Source: an uncultured bacterium (GTDB lineage: Bacteria > Zixibacteria > MSB-5A5 > CAIYYT01). Taken from it: a stretch of 48,123 nucleotides of DNA. Shown here in pieces: positions 17,368 to 26,278 of the stretch. The notes under the pieces are model-generated. The model was given only the letters and a program-made list of their open reading frames with translations, made no database searches and had not been told where the DNA came from. Made by a program: the position numbers and the translations under genes. Location: contig CAIYYT010000261.1 in NCBI GenBank assembly GCA_903930455.1, positions 1 through 48,123 of the forward strand. The letters run 5' to 3'. Each line of letters opens with the position of its first letter. Position 1 is the first letter of the stretch.

Positions 17368-20300
17368 ATGAAGAAAACAAAAATCATTCTTTCCCTCGTG
17401 ATGTTCCTGTTGATGACCACGCTCGCTTGGGGCGTTAGCAGCATGACGGGGAAGTGGCAAGGTTCCCGAACGGTTTTGATCTATGATACCATTCATACGA
17501 TTGACGCCAATTCGTTGGAGATGTTCATCTACAACAATGGCAACTTCGCCTATGATAATGCGAACATTTACGGCAAGACCGACGGGCTTTATTACCCGCG
17601 TGGCACCAAGAAGACGGTTATCTATGACGCCGGTCTTTGGATGGGTGCCAAGGTCAGGGATACGGTTCGGATTGCCATGGCGGAGTACTCGTCCGAGTTC
17701 GTTCCCGGTCCGATGAAGAACGGAACTTACGAGGCCGACAAGGCGGAGTTTAAAGTCTACAAGATCAAACGCGGGGACGATGCCGCGAGCAATCCCGACT
17801 ACCGCGATTGGCCGGTCGATCAGGGCGCTCCGGTGGATAGCTTAGGCAACCCCACCTTGATCGGTGACCAACTCACTTGGTCTGCCTGCAACGATGCCGA
17901 CCTGACCAAACACACGAACAACGCCGGAGGCACTAAGACCCTTGGCGTCGAAGTGCAGCAGAGTACGTTCGCTTACGCCCGAGGCGGTGCGCTCGGTAAC
18001 ACGATCTTCATGAAATTCAAGATCATCAATAAGGGTGCCAATCGACTTGACAGCACCTACGTTTCCTTGTGGGCGGATCCCGATCTAGGTGACGCCACAA
18101 ATGATCTTGTCGGCTGCGATACAGCATTGTCACTAGGTTACTGTTACAACTCGGGAACTGACAAGATTTACGGTGCTGCGTCCCCGGCTGTCGGTTTCGA
18201 TTTCTTTCAAGGCCCCATCGTTCCCGGTGAGCCGACCGATTCGGCGTTATCTTTCGGCGTTTGGAACCATGGGAAGAAGAAGCTTGGCATGACCGCGTTC
18301 AGTAAGTACATCAACGGCGAAGACCCGCAGTCCTACTCTGAAACCTACAAATTTATGAAGGGCTACCGCAAGGTTGGCGGCCAAATGGTACCCGCTGTTG
18401 ATCCGGTTACGGGTGATACGACGACCTTTGTGTTCGCCGGCGATCCGCAGACCCGTATTGGCTGGCTTGACACGGATCCTAACGACCGCCGCTTCATGAT
18501 GACTTCTGGACCATTCACCATGGCACCGGGCGATTCGCAGGAAGTGGTAGCGGCCGTGCTGGTAGGACAGGGAGCAGATCCTATAAACTCAATCGGGGCA
18601 CTGAAGCTCGTTGATCAGCAAGCCCAAGCCGTCTTCGAACTGAATTTCGAAATTCCCAATCCGCCCCCGAGTCCAACCATTTGGGGGAGAGGGGACAAAG
18701 GCCGAATTGATATCGCCTGGGGATCAGAACCTGTCGGTGACGTGCAAATCAGCGAGAAGCTGAATCAGGAATTCCATTTCGAAGGTTTCAACCTCTATCA
18801 GGGAGAAACAGCGGTTGGACCCTGGACCAAGTTTGCCACCTATGATGAGGATAGCTACGAGCTGATTTGTGCTATCGACAGCACTCTCGATCCTCCGGAG
18901 ACCACATTCTGTCCGCTGGGTCTTATCTATGGCGACGAAGTTGATCCTGCGGCTGGTGGCATTCAGCGCGTGATTGTTCAGAAAGGTTCGAATTCCGGGC
19001 TCACGTTCCACACCTCGCTGACGAACAGCGAACTCGATGGCAGTGTCTTGAAACAAAACGTGCCATATTTCTTCGCTGTGACGGCATACTCATACGATCA
19101 CAACCACGTGGCGCAGTTCAACAATCAGGGTGGGATATTCCTCGGTCATTTGACGGAAACGCTGGAGAGCCCCATCGTTCCGGTTGAAGTCCGACCCTAC
19201 ACCGTGGTTGGCCAGCTTTCGCCGACAATGGACCATACTGCTGGTCAGAGTGAGGGCGAAGTATATGTCGAATACCTTGAACCGACGAAGGTCACAGGGG
19301 ACACATATGGAGTCACGGTCAATGAGGATTTGTCTTGGAACCTCCTAAGGACCAAGAAGGCGGGTGTGGTCGCATCAGACACATTGTTGAAGGACCAGAC
19401 CAATGAAGCAGATAATTATGACCGCCCAATCTTCGATGGTTTGATGTTCCGTGTGGTGGGACCAGCACTTGGTATCAAGGACGTCACCTGGGTTGATTAC
19501 GACGGCAAGACAGGAACACGACAGTGGTTTACAGGTGAGTCGCAATTCGCATTATCGTTCTTTAATGGCGGACTAGGGAATATGGCTGATTTCTGGGGAT
19601 CGACTATCGGACCTGCCGACTATCTTAACGTAGAAATCCGCTTTAGTAAGACTCAGACTCAGAAGGCCCACGACTACCTGCGTGGCGGTTCTCCGAACTA
19701 CGGCTACATTGGGTTCTTTGATGTTCCGTTCACGGTTTGGGACGTCACCGCCAACCCCGCTCGCCAGTTGAACGCGCTTATTGTGGAAAACAGCGGCACC
19801 TACACCTTTGACTCAACCTGGTTCCCGGGCAAAGACGGTGTAGCGAGCAGAGAGTATCTCATTGTCATGCGGTCTACTTACACGGGTCAACCTGATCCAG
19901 ATTACATTTCGCAACGTCCAAATGCGGGGGGAATGGACATGCAGTATCTTCTCGTGCCGAAGTTGAGACCGAGTCTCGATGCGGATACTGCTTTCAAAGA
20001 TGGCCAGAAGCTTGTCATCAACGCCACAAAACCGATTCTTCCGGTGGACAAGTACGTCCACGTGTCTAAGAAGGTGGGAGACGCCGATGGCGCATTGGTC
20101 GCCATGACTTTGAATGATGTGAAGACCGTGCCGAATCCGTACTATAACTTCTATCAGGAAGAAGTCGATCAGTTCGACCGCATTCTCAAGTTTATCAACC
20201 TTCCACCGGTACCACTGAAGATCAGAATCTTCAATATCGCCGGTGATTTGGTCCGCACAATGGATCGTACCGACATCTATAACTCCGAATTCGTTTGGGA

Positions 20301-20430
20301 TCTCAAGACTGATCAGGGTCTCTGGGTGGCGTCAGGCGTTTACGTCTGGCTGATTGAAGGCCCGGGAGTGGGGACGAAATACGGCAAGATGGCGATATTC
20401 ACAGAAGTTGAACAATTAAACATCTTTTAA
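17368..20430 (+). CDS. large secreted protein with C-terminal type IX secretion-like sorting domain
   Basis: This 1020-residue protein has a signal peptide (MKKTKIILSLVMFLLMTTLAWG) and a long beta-rich body with many Asp/Gly loops and no recognisable enzyme motif. The last about 100 residues (VKTVPNPYYNFY, then LKIRIFNIAGDLVRTM, then SGVYVWLIEG) match the FlgD-Ig-like/type A C-terminal domain fold used as a type IX secretion signal in FCB bacteria. The ATG at 17368 has AGGAGG six bases upstream. It sits 34 bases after the TonB receptor and 17 bases before the PorV-like gene, all ahead of one terminator. Surface attachment or release through a type IX machine is inferred. The body could be an adhesin or a surface-layer component. 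Confidence 0.75.
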   Translation: MKKTKIILSLVMFLLMTTLAWGVSSMTGKWQGSRTVLIYDTIHTIDANSLEMFIYNNGNFAYDNANIYGKTDGLYYPRGTKKTVIYDAGLWMGAKVRDTVRIAMAEYSSEFVPGPMKNGTYEADKAEFKVYKIKRGDDAASNPDYRDWPVDQGAPVDSLGNPTLIGDQLTWSACNDADLTKHTNNAGGTKTLGVEVQQSTFAYARGGALGNTIFMKFKIINKGANRLDSTYVSLWADPDLGDATNDLVGCDTALSLGYCYNSGTDKIYGAASPAVGFDFFQGPIVPGEPTDSALSFGVWNHGKKKLGMTAFSKYINGEDPQSYSETYKFMKGYRKVGGQMVPAVDPVTGDTTTFVFAGDPQTRIGWLDTDPNDRRFMMTSGPFTMAPGDSQEVVAAVLVGQGADPINSIGALKLVDQQAQAVFELNFEIPNPPPSPTIWGRGDKGRIDIAWGSEPVGDVQISEKLNQEFHFEGFNLYQGETAVGPWTKFATYDEDSYELICAIDSTLDPPETTFCPLGLIYGDEVDPAAGGIQRVIVQKGSNSGLTFHTSLTNSELDGSVLKQNVPYFFAVTAYSYDHNHVAQFNNQGGIFLGHLTETLESPIVPVEVRPYTVVGQLSPTMDHTAGQSEGEVYVEYLEPTKVTGDTYGVTVNEDLSWNLLRTKKAGVVASDTLLKDQTNEADNYDRPIFDGLMFRVVGPALGIKDVTWVDYDGKTGTRQWFTGESQFALSFFNGGLGNMADFWGSTIGPADYLNVEIRFSKTQTQKAHDYLRGGSPNYGYIGFFDVPFTVWDVTANPARQLNALIVENSGTYTFDSTWFPGKDGVASREYLIVMRSTYTGQPDPDYISQRPNAGGMDMQYLLVPKLRPSLDADTAFKDGQKLVINATKPILPVDKYVHVSKKVGDADGALVAMTLNDVKTVPNPYYNFYQEEVDQFDRILKFINLPPVPLKIRIFNIAGDLVRTMDRTDIYNSEFVWDLKTDQGLWVASGVYVWLIEGPGVGTKYGKMAIFTEVEQLNIF

Positions 20431-20447
20431 GGTGAGGAGGTAGAACG

Positions 20448-21473
20448 ATGAAAAAGACATTGATTATGTCGTTGGCGCTGGTCATCGTACTCAGCGCTGT
20501 GCTCCTCGCCGGAAGCGAGGATCGGATAGGCACCGCCGGTGCGCAGGAACTGCGTATCCCGATTGGCTCACGTGGTTCGGCAATGGGAGGCGCGCTGGTT
20601 GCCGACGCCAAAGGCACCGAAGCGCTCTTCTGGAATCCCGCCGGAGCGGCAGCCGAGGGGGGTACTGAAGCGATGTTCTCGCACCTTCAGTACTTCGCCG
20701 ATATGAAGCTTGAGTACGCCGCGGTGAAAACCGACATCGAAGGTTTCGGCACCATCGGCGTGTCCGCCAAGGTGCTAGCCGTCGGCAATATTCTCAAAAC
20801 GACTTGGGACGATGAGCAAGGAACGGCGGGTGAGTATTTCAATCCGACCTTCTCGGTGATTGGCCTTACCTATGCCCGTCGGCTTACCGACAGAGTGGCT
20901 TTTGGCGCGACCGGCTACTTCATCAACGAGCGCATCGAGCAGGTCACGGCTCGTGGTTTGGCTTTCGATTTCGGCTTCACCTATTTGCCCAACTGGCGTG
21001 GTTTGAAATTCGGCGTTGTGGTCAAGAACTTCGGACCAGAGATGAAATTCGATGGCCCCAACTTCGACAACTCAGTGATTCCGACGGGGTCGAACCCGAA
21101 TTCAACAACCAAAGACCTGCGTTCCCAAAGCGCGTCATTTGAGTTGCCGTCTTCGGTGCAGTTTGGGGTCGCTTGGAATCCTCTGGATCGTCCAAACGAA
21201 AAGAACAATGTGGAGTTCGCGGCCGTGTTCCAGAGCAATAACTTCTCACAGGATGAATTTCGCGGTGGCTTTGAATACGGCTACAATGACATGTTCTTCC
21301 TGCGCGGTGGTTACGCCGGTTCCAATCAGAACAACTACATGTTCGGCCCGTCGTTTGGAGCGGGTGTGCAGATGAAGTGGGGCGCGACCAAAGTGATGTT
21401 TGATTATTCCTGGCAGAAGACCGATTTCTTCACAGGTGATAACCAGTATTTCACTGTCAAGCTGGGGTTCTAG
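20448..21473 (+). CDS. PorV/PorQ-family outer-membrane protein
   Basis: This 341-residue protein has a signal peptide (MKKTLIMSLALVIVLSAVLLAG) and a FadL-like beta-barrel body. The N-terminal signature GSRGSAMGGALVADAKGTEALFWNPAGAA (split here over residues 34-64) is typical of PorV/PorQ proteins. The C-terminal strand ends FFTGDNQYFTVKLGF. In type IX secretion, PorV shuttles cargo proteins from the translocon to the attachment complex. The upstream gene encodes a protein with a type IX-like tail, so this is a plausible dedicated partner. GGTGAGGAGG lies upstream of the ATG at 20448. It is the last gene before the terminator at 21498. Confidence 0.85.
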   Translation: MKKTLIMSLALVIVLSAVLLAGSEDRIGTAGAQELRIPIGSRGSAMGGALVADAKGTEALFWNPAGAAAEGGTEAMFSHLQYFADMKLEYAAVKTDIEGFGTIGVSAKVLAVGNILKTTWDDEQGTAGEYFNPTFSVIGLTYARRLTDRVAFGATGYFINERIEQVTARGLAFDFGFTYLPNWRGLKFGVVVKNFGPEMKFDGPNFDNSVIPTGSNPNSTTKDLRSQSASFELPSSVQFGVAWNPLDRPNEKNNVEFAAVFQSNNFSQDEFRGGFEYGYNDMFFLRGGYAGSNQNNYMFGPSFGAGVQMKWGATKVMFDYSWQKTDFFTGDNQYFTVKLGF

Positions 21474-21497
21474 GCTGTTTGGCTTACAGTAGCACGA

Positions 21498-21527
21498 GCC
21501 GGTGGAGATGTTTCCACCGGCTTTTTT
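21498..21527 (+). terminator. strong intrinsic terminator
   Basis: GCCGGTGGA and TCCACCGGC form a 9-bp GC-rich stem with a 6-base loop, followed directly by six T residues. It closes the TonB-receptor/type IX/PorV operon, 24 bases past the last stop. Confidence 0.9.
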
Positions 21528-21563
21528 CTTGGTGGCACAGTTCTCCGGCGCTGCTGTTTTTTG

Positions 21564-21592
21564 TTGAAGATTTCGCCGCACTGGTTCTTAAT
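21564..21592 (+). promoter_or_regulatory. candidate promoter for a leaderless NlpC/P60 transcript
   Basis: TTGAAG (21564-21569) and CTTAAT (21587-21592) are 17 bases apart. Exactly six bases separate the -10 from the ATG at 21599, so transcription would begin at or next to the start codon. The gene has no Shine-Dalgarno, which fits. The same TTAATT-N-CTTTATG block occurs at 33714-33727. Confidence 0.45.
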
Positions 21593-21598
21593 TGCTTT

Positions 21599-22348
21599 AT
21601 GACAGTCAAGACAGTCACCGTCCCCGTCGCCGACATGCGGCGGGAGCCGAACCACCGCTCTGAACGCCTGTCGCAAGCGCTGTATGGCTCTACGGTTGCA
21701 GTACGAGATGCGCGCAACCAGTTTGACCTGGTACAGACTCCGGACGGTTACGAGGGCTGGATGGCCCAGAGCTATCTTCAGGAAGCGGACGCAACCGAAG
21801 CATCCCAAGCCGTGGTGTCGTCACGCTGGGCCTATTTTACTCTTGACGGTGGAGGTGAACTAATATTGCCGTTTGGATCGCTCGTGCACGCCGATTGTGA
21901 TCGTGAACTGTACCGCGACTGCCGGAATTCCCTGCCCATGATGCTTGTTGCGGGCAGCGTTGACGAATCAATCTCGCGACCGGAACTCGCTCCCGAAACG
22001 GTAGCGCTGCTGCTGATTTCGTCACCATATCTTTGGGGCGGCGCCTCTCCGTTTGGCTATGACTGTAGCGGTCTCCTACAGGCGGTTTTCAGGCGTTGCG
22101 GTGTCGATCTTCCGCGTGACAGCAAAGACCAGAGTGCTTGTGGACAGCAAATCGCTCTGTCTGATGCCGGGGCAGGAGATCTAATCTTCTTTCTCGGACA
22201 CGTCGCGCTCTGCCTTGACGATCTGCGTATAATCCATGCCACGCGGCAGCGTGGGATGGTCGTCGTCGAATCGCTCAATTCCGATGCGCCGGATTGCCGG
22301 AGCGATCTTGTAGACAAGATCACATGCATGAGGAGACTGCTGCCGTGA
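21599..22348 (+). CDS. ykfC: NlpC/P60 murein-peptide endopeptidase with N-terminal SH3-like domains (YkfC-like)
   Basis: This 249-residue protein has no signal peptide. Two SH3-like stretches (VPVADMRREPNHRSE; YGSTVAVRDARNQFDLVQTPDGYEGWM) precede an NlpC/P60 domain. The catalytic cysteine is in FGYDCSGLLQAVF (C156), with H201 in LGHVALCL and H213 in IIHATR. This layout is that of YkfC, which cuts L-Ala-gamma-D-Glu from meso-Dap or Lys in recycled murein peptides. The next genes are an LD-carboxypeptidase and the Ala-Glu epimerase, as in the ykf operon. The ATG at 21599 begins just before the SH3 region; a longer reading frame would run back through the terminator and is rejected. Its stop overlaps the next start (GTGA). 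Confidence 0.9.
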   Translation: MTVKTVTVPVADMRREPNHRSERLSQALYGSTVAVRDARNQFDLVQTPDGYEGWMAQSYLQEADATEASQAVVSSRWAYFTLDGGGELILPFGSLVHADCDRELYRDCRNSLPMMLVAGSVDESISRPELAPETVALLLISSPYLWGGASPFGYDCSGLLQAVFRRCGVDLPRDSKDQSACGQQIALSDAGAGDLIFFLGHVALCLDDLRIIHATRQRGMVVVESLNSDAPDCRSDLVDKITCMRRLLP

Positions 22349-23286
22349 TTGTGCCGAGACAGCTCAATGAAGAGAGCCGCGTCAAAGTTATCCTGCCTTC
22401 GTCATCGCTGCGCGCAACATTTGGCTTTGGCCATGCCTATGCGCGCGGATATAGCTTGCTTCAGAAGCATTTTTCGGTGGAGAATTCGCAATATTGGCGG
22501 ACTGACTATCAGCGTTTCGCCGCCACCGATGAAGAGCGCGCAGCGGAGTTCAACGAGGCATTTCGCTCTGGCAAGTGGCATGCCGTGATCGCCGGTCGCG
22601 GTGGCTACGGCTGCTTGCGAATGCTGGCGGCAGTCGACTTCGAGACAATCAAACAGCGCCCCAAACTTCTGCTCGGGTTTTCGGACATCACCATCCTGCA
22701 ATTAGCGATGTACTGCAAGATCGGTTTGGTGAGTCTCTCCAGTCCTGTTGTGGCATCTCTTAACAACTACAATATCCAGAGGTTATTGCCTCTCCTCCTG
22801 GGTGATTCTGCCGGTTTCGATCTCATTTCCCCCGCAAACAAGAAGCGGATCGAAGTTCTACAACCCGGCAAGGCCGAAGGCGTGCTGTTGGGCGGCAATC
22901 TTTACTCAATGGTACAATTGATCGGAGCCGGCTACATGCCGCGACTCGACAACGCTATCTTCTTCGTGGAGGACGTCAACGAGACTGTCGACTCGATTGA
23001 CAGCTTCTTGCATCATTTGAAACTTGCCGGTCTGCTATATAGGATTACCGGTGTGATCATCGGCGATCTTTCGCTGAGCCGAAAGCACCTATTCACGAAT
23101 CAGTCAAAATGGCGGAATCTTCTTCGGCAGCGGATCGCATCCATATTCCGCAAGGAAATACCGGTGATCAGCGGAGTGGACTATGGCCACATCAGCAATT
23201 CGATCACGATACCAATCGGCGTGAGGGCAGAATTGGATACCGAGAGCCGGAGTCTCACACTCTTGGAAAGCGTGACACATGCCTGA
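22345..23286 (+). CDS. ldcA: LD-carboxypeptidase, peptidase family S66
   Basis: This 313-residue cytoplasmic enzyme would remove the terminal D-alanine from murein tetrapeptides. S66 marks are GRGGYGCLRML near residue 87, the nucleophile serine in GFSDIT (S113), GVLLGGNLYSMVQLIG near 178, the Glu of FFVEDVNE near 209 and the His of DYGHISN (H282), completing the Ser-Glu-His triad. I chose the GTG at 22345: AGGAG is nine bases upstream and GTGA overlaps the previous stop, typical of coupled genes. An ATG at 22324 is an alternative. The next gene starts eight bases before its stop. MccF-type S66 proteins (microcin immunity) are a less likely reading given the neighbours. Confidence 0.92.
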   Translation: MIVPRQLNEESRVKVILPSSSLRATFGFGHAYARGYSLLQKHFSVENSQYWRTDYQRFAATDEERAAEFNEAFRSGKWHAVIAGRGGYGCLRMLAAVDFETIKQRPKLLLGFSDITILQLAMYCKIGLVSLSSPVVASLNNYNIQRLLPLLLGDSAGFDLISPANKKRIEVLQPGKAEGVLLGGNLYSMVQLIGAGYMPRLDNAIFFVEDVNETVDSIDSFLHHLKLAGLLYRITGVIIGDLSLSRKHLFTNQSKWRNLLRQRIASIFRKEIPVISGVDYGHISNSITIPIGVRAELDTESRSLTLLESVTHA

Positions 23287-24298
23287 ATATCTGCCAACAC
23301 TGAAACTCTATACGCTCCGACTCAGAGAGAGCTTCAACATCTCCAAGGCGAGCGCCGACGAGAAATCCACTTTGATAGTCCGCTATGGAGACGGCATCGG
23401 AGAGGGTTCGCCGTCAGTGCATTATGGGCTGCCCGCCGAGCGAGTTTACGAAGAACTCGAAAAGCGACTCAAGCTCTATGGCGCTGGAGTCGACGTCGAA
23501 GAGCTCACGAATTTCATTGATGTGTTGCCTCCGCAGTTGTACGTCGGGCGCTGCGCGCTGGAGATGGCCTATCTCGATCATGTAGCTAAGAATCAGCGTG
23601 TGCCCCTCCACGGTTATCTCGACTTGCCGAGGCCGGGAAATGTAGTTAGTTCATTCACGATAACGCCGGGCACCGAGGCAGAGTTGCGCGCTCAATGCGA
23701 GAGAGCGGAACCCTTCGACGCTCTTAAACTAAAAGTCGGTTTCCGCCGCGATTTGGATTTCATCGACTACGTGCTTAAACGCAGACCTTGCCGACTCCGC
23801 CTTGACGCCAACGGCGGCTGGACCGTCGATCAGGCAATTGAGCAGATGCGCGCCTTGCGCGGGTATCCCATCGACTTCATCGAGCAACCGCTGACCAATC
23901 CGGCTGTTCGTGATCTTGACAGACTGAAGACGAAGGCTGAGTGCGTCATTTTTTTGGATGAATCAATCGTCGGAATCGAAGGCGTTAGCACTTATGCGCC
24001 GGTCATTGATGGCATCAATATAAAGCTCTCTAAGTGCGGCGGCATCCTGCCGTCTCTGCGCTTGGTGGAGCGGGCGAAGGAACTAAAACTCAAACTCTTG
24101 CTCGGCTGCATGATCGAGACGGCTGTTGGAATCACGGCGGCGTTGCATCTGGCCACACTTTTTGATTTCTTTGATCTTGATGCAATCATGCTCACAGAAA
24201 ACGATCCGTTCTGGGGCGCACATTTTGACGGCCAAGCAATGATTCTGCCCATGGGCAACGGAATCGCCATTACCACGGAGGAAAATACCCTTGTCTAG
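23279..24298 (+). CDS. L-Ala-D/L-Glu epimerase (enolase superfamily, muconate lactonizing subgroup)
   Basis: This 339-residue enzyme would turn L-Ala-D-Glu into L-Ala-L-Glu, so that the dipeptide can be broken down. Enolase-superfamily catalytic marks are all visible: KLKVGF with the KxK pair near 154, LDANGGW with the first metal Asp near 180, IEQPL with the metal Glu near 202, FLDES with the third metal Asp near 227, and NIKLSKCGG with the second catalytic Lys near 249. It lies between LD-carboxypeptidase and an amidase, and overlaps both genes (8 bases each). This is the gene order expected of a murein-tripeptide recycling operon (YcjG/YkfB type). A dipeptide epimerase of other specificity is possible from sequence alone, but context favours murein. 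Confidence 0.9.
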   Translation: MPEYLPTLKLYTLRLRESFNISKASADEKSTLIVRYGDGIGEGSPSVHYGLPAERVYEELEKRLKLYGAGVDVEELTNFIDVLPPQLYVGRCALEMAYLDHVAKNQRVPLHGYLDLPRPGNVVSSFTITPGTEAELRAQCERAEPFDALKLKVGFRRDLDFIDYVLKRRPCRLRLDANGGWTVDQAIEQMRALRGYPIDFIEQPLTNPAVRDLDRLKTKAECVIFLDESIVGIEGVSTYAPVIDGINIKLSKCGGILPSLRLVERAKELKLKLLLGCMIETAVGITAALHLATLFDFFDLDAIMLTENDPFWGAHFDGQAMILPMGNGIAITTEENTLV

Positions 24299-26156
24299 AA
24301 TGCTGCGAATCGTCCTGGCTATAACCGTGTTTGCTGCGGCAGCCGCAGCACAACAAAAGCCGCAAATCGAAATCATCTATCCCAAGCCGAAACAGAAAAT
24401 CGCGGCGGTTGATTCGATGTTCATCTTTGGTAACGTTACGCCAAAATCACAACTCAAGATTAACGGCTCTGAAATCAAGGTTTATGATAGCGGTGGTTTT
24501 CTCGCCTATCTGCCGGTAAAATCAGGACCGTTCGTGTTCCGACTTGAAGCATCATTGAACGGCCAAACCTCTACATCCGATTTGCAGATTGTTGTGCCAG
24601 AACCTTATGAAGCGCCTCATGGCAAGGAGCCGGTGATTGTCAAAGGCTACATGAGTCCGGGATCCGACATCATGCTGATGGAAGGGGACATGTTTAACAC
24701 GTCGTTTCGCGGAACGTCCGGGATGTTTGCCTATTTCAAGCTCTCGACTGGCTCCGACCTACTGCAAATGACGGAAGCGCCTCCTGTGCAACAGAGCTAT
24801 TGGGCGGAAGCACTCTGGGGTAGCGATGATTATCCCGACTCGCTTTTGGTGCGCGGAGTGTATACCGGCGCTATGATTCTAAGCGGTAAGCAGGTTGCTG
24901 ATTCGAATCAGATCGAATACTACCTCTGTCGAAAGAAACTCAAGCAACTGAATTCGAAAGAGAAAGCGTTCAAGCAGCAACTAGTGGACTGCGGCTGTGA
25001 GAAACGCGCTAGCGAGGCGACGCTTGCGGTCATGCCAGCAACCAAAGTGATGATTGGCGAGTTGACCGATTCCGTCCAGACGATTCGTGTCGGCCCGCGC
25101 AAAGGATACCTGACAACCTACCAACCGCAGGGAGTACGCGTACGCGTCACCGGTAGATTCAACAATCATTATCGCGCGCAGATACTGCCGGACATCGAAG
25201 GCTGGGTTGCTGACAGTTCGTTGAAAGTCCTGCCACAGGGAACGCAGCTTCCCAACGGGTCGGTTTCGCTCCTGAGGACCCGCAAAGTCGACCGGGGTGT
25301 GCTCGTGACATTCAATGTCGGAGCGAAGCTGCCATTCCGTGTGGAAGAGGATGTGGCTGTCAATAGGCTCTATCTCGACATCTACGATTGCACGTCCAGC
25401 ATCGATTTCATTCGTTATGACACTTCTGACAGCATGATTAGTCGCATACAGTGGACTCAACCGCAGACGGGGTTGCTCCGCCTGACTATCGATCTCACTC
25501 AGACGCTCTGGGGTTATGACTGCTACTATGAAGGTATCCGTTTCAATCTCAAACTGCGCACGCGTCCCGATCTCGACGACAAACTCAAGGGCATCACATT
25601 TGTGATCGATCCCGGTCACTCCCCCGATCCCGGCGCCATTGGGCCGACCGGATATGCCGAGAAGGATGCCAATCTTGCCATCGCACTCGAACTGACCAAG
25701 CAACTTCGCGACCATAAGGCGACGGTCTTCATGACGCGAGAGGGGGATACACCCATTGCGTTGAACGAGCGCCCCAAGTTTGCCTACCAACACAGCCCTG
25801 ATGTCTATATCGCCGTTCACAACAACGCGTTGCCTGACGGCATCAATCCATTTTATAACAACGGCAGCTCAACCTACTATTACGAGCCCCACTCGCACGA
25901 TCTCGCAAAGTTGGTGCAGACACGCTTAGTGAAAGCCACTGGCTTGCCAGATATCGGTCTGTACAACGGCAACTTCGCAGTCATCCGCCCGACCGGCTAC
26001 CTGGCGATTCTCGTTGAATGCGCATTTATGATGATTCCCGAGCAGGAGACGGCGCTAAAGGAGCCGTCGTTCCAGAAGAAAATCGCAGGCGCGATAGTCA
26101 ACGGCGTGCTCGACTTTGTCGACACCGAGGTCGAAAAAGAAAGCTGTGGCAAGTGA
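24291..26156 (+). CDS. exported N-acetylmuramoyl-L-alanine amidase (Amidase_3) with AMIN-like domain
   Basis: This 621-residue protein has a signal peptide (MLRIVLAITVFAAAAAA) and an N-terminal beta region. A probable AMIN-like beta domain follows at about 325-405 (GVLVTFNVGAKLPFRV, LRLTIDLTQTLWGYD). The amidase domain occupies about 430-615 with the zinc ligands in FVIDPGHS, the Glu of GYAEKDAN, the His of VHNNALP and the catalytic Glu of LVECAFM. It should cut the MurNAc-L-Ala bond in the periplasm, releasing peptides for the three preceding enzymes. A TTG at 24291 is preferred: GGAGG lies about nine bases upstream, while the ATG at 24300 would be 18 bases away. It overlaps the epimerase stop by eight bases. 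Confidence 0.9.
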   Translation: MSRMLRIVLAITVFAAAAAAQQKPQIEIIYPKPKQKIAAVDSMFIFGNVTPKSQLKINGSEIKVYDSGGFLAYLPVKSGPFVFRLEASLNGQTSTSDLQIVVPEPYEAPHGKEPVIVKGYMSPGSDIMLMEGDMFNTSFRGTSGMFAYFKLSTGSDLLQMTEAPPVQQSYWAEALWGSDDYPDSLLVRGVYTGAMILSGKQVADSNQIEYYLCRKKLKQLNSKEKAFKQQLVDCGCEKRASEATLAVMPATKVMIGELTDSVQTIRVGPRKGYLTTYQPQGVRVRVTGRFNNHYRAQILPDIEGWVADSSLKVLPQGTQLPNGSVSLLRTRKVDRGVLVTFNVGAKLPFRVEEDVAVNRLYLDIYDCTSSIDFIRYDTSDSMISRIQWTQPQTGLLRLTIDLTQTLWGYDCYYEGIRFNLKLRTRPDLDDKLKGITFVIDPGHSPDPGAIGPTGYAEKDANLAIALELTKQLRDHKATVFMTREGDTPIALNERPKFAYQHSPDVYIAVHNNALPDGINPFYNNGSSTYYYEPHSHDLAKLVQTRLVKATGLPDIGLYNGNFAVIRPTGYLAILVECAFMMIPEQETALKEPSFQKKIAGAIVNGVLDFVDTEVEKESCGK

Positions 26157-26278
26157 GTTAGGTCGCAAACACGTCGAATATCACCGGTCAGTGCAACTTC
26201 GTTCGACCAATTGCGTATCTCTACGCTATGCAAACCTTGTGCTATTTTATCGACGCCGCACTACGGAGGAATCGTGAT

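Noticed and set aside
21479-21598. Upstream extension of the NlpC/P60 frame
   Set aside because: It passes through the intrinsic terminator at 21498-21527 and has no homology.
24981-25820. 279-codon minus-strand frame
   Set aside because: It is antisense to the amidase gene, whose catalytic motifs are clear.
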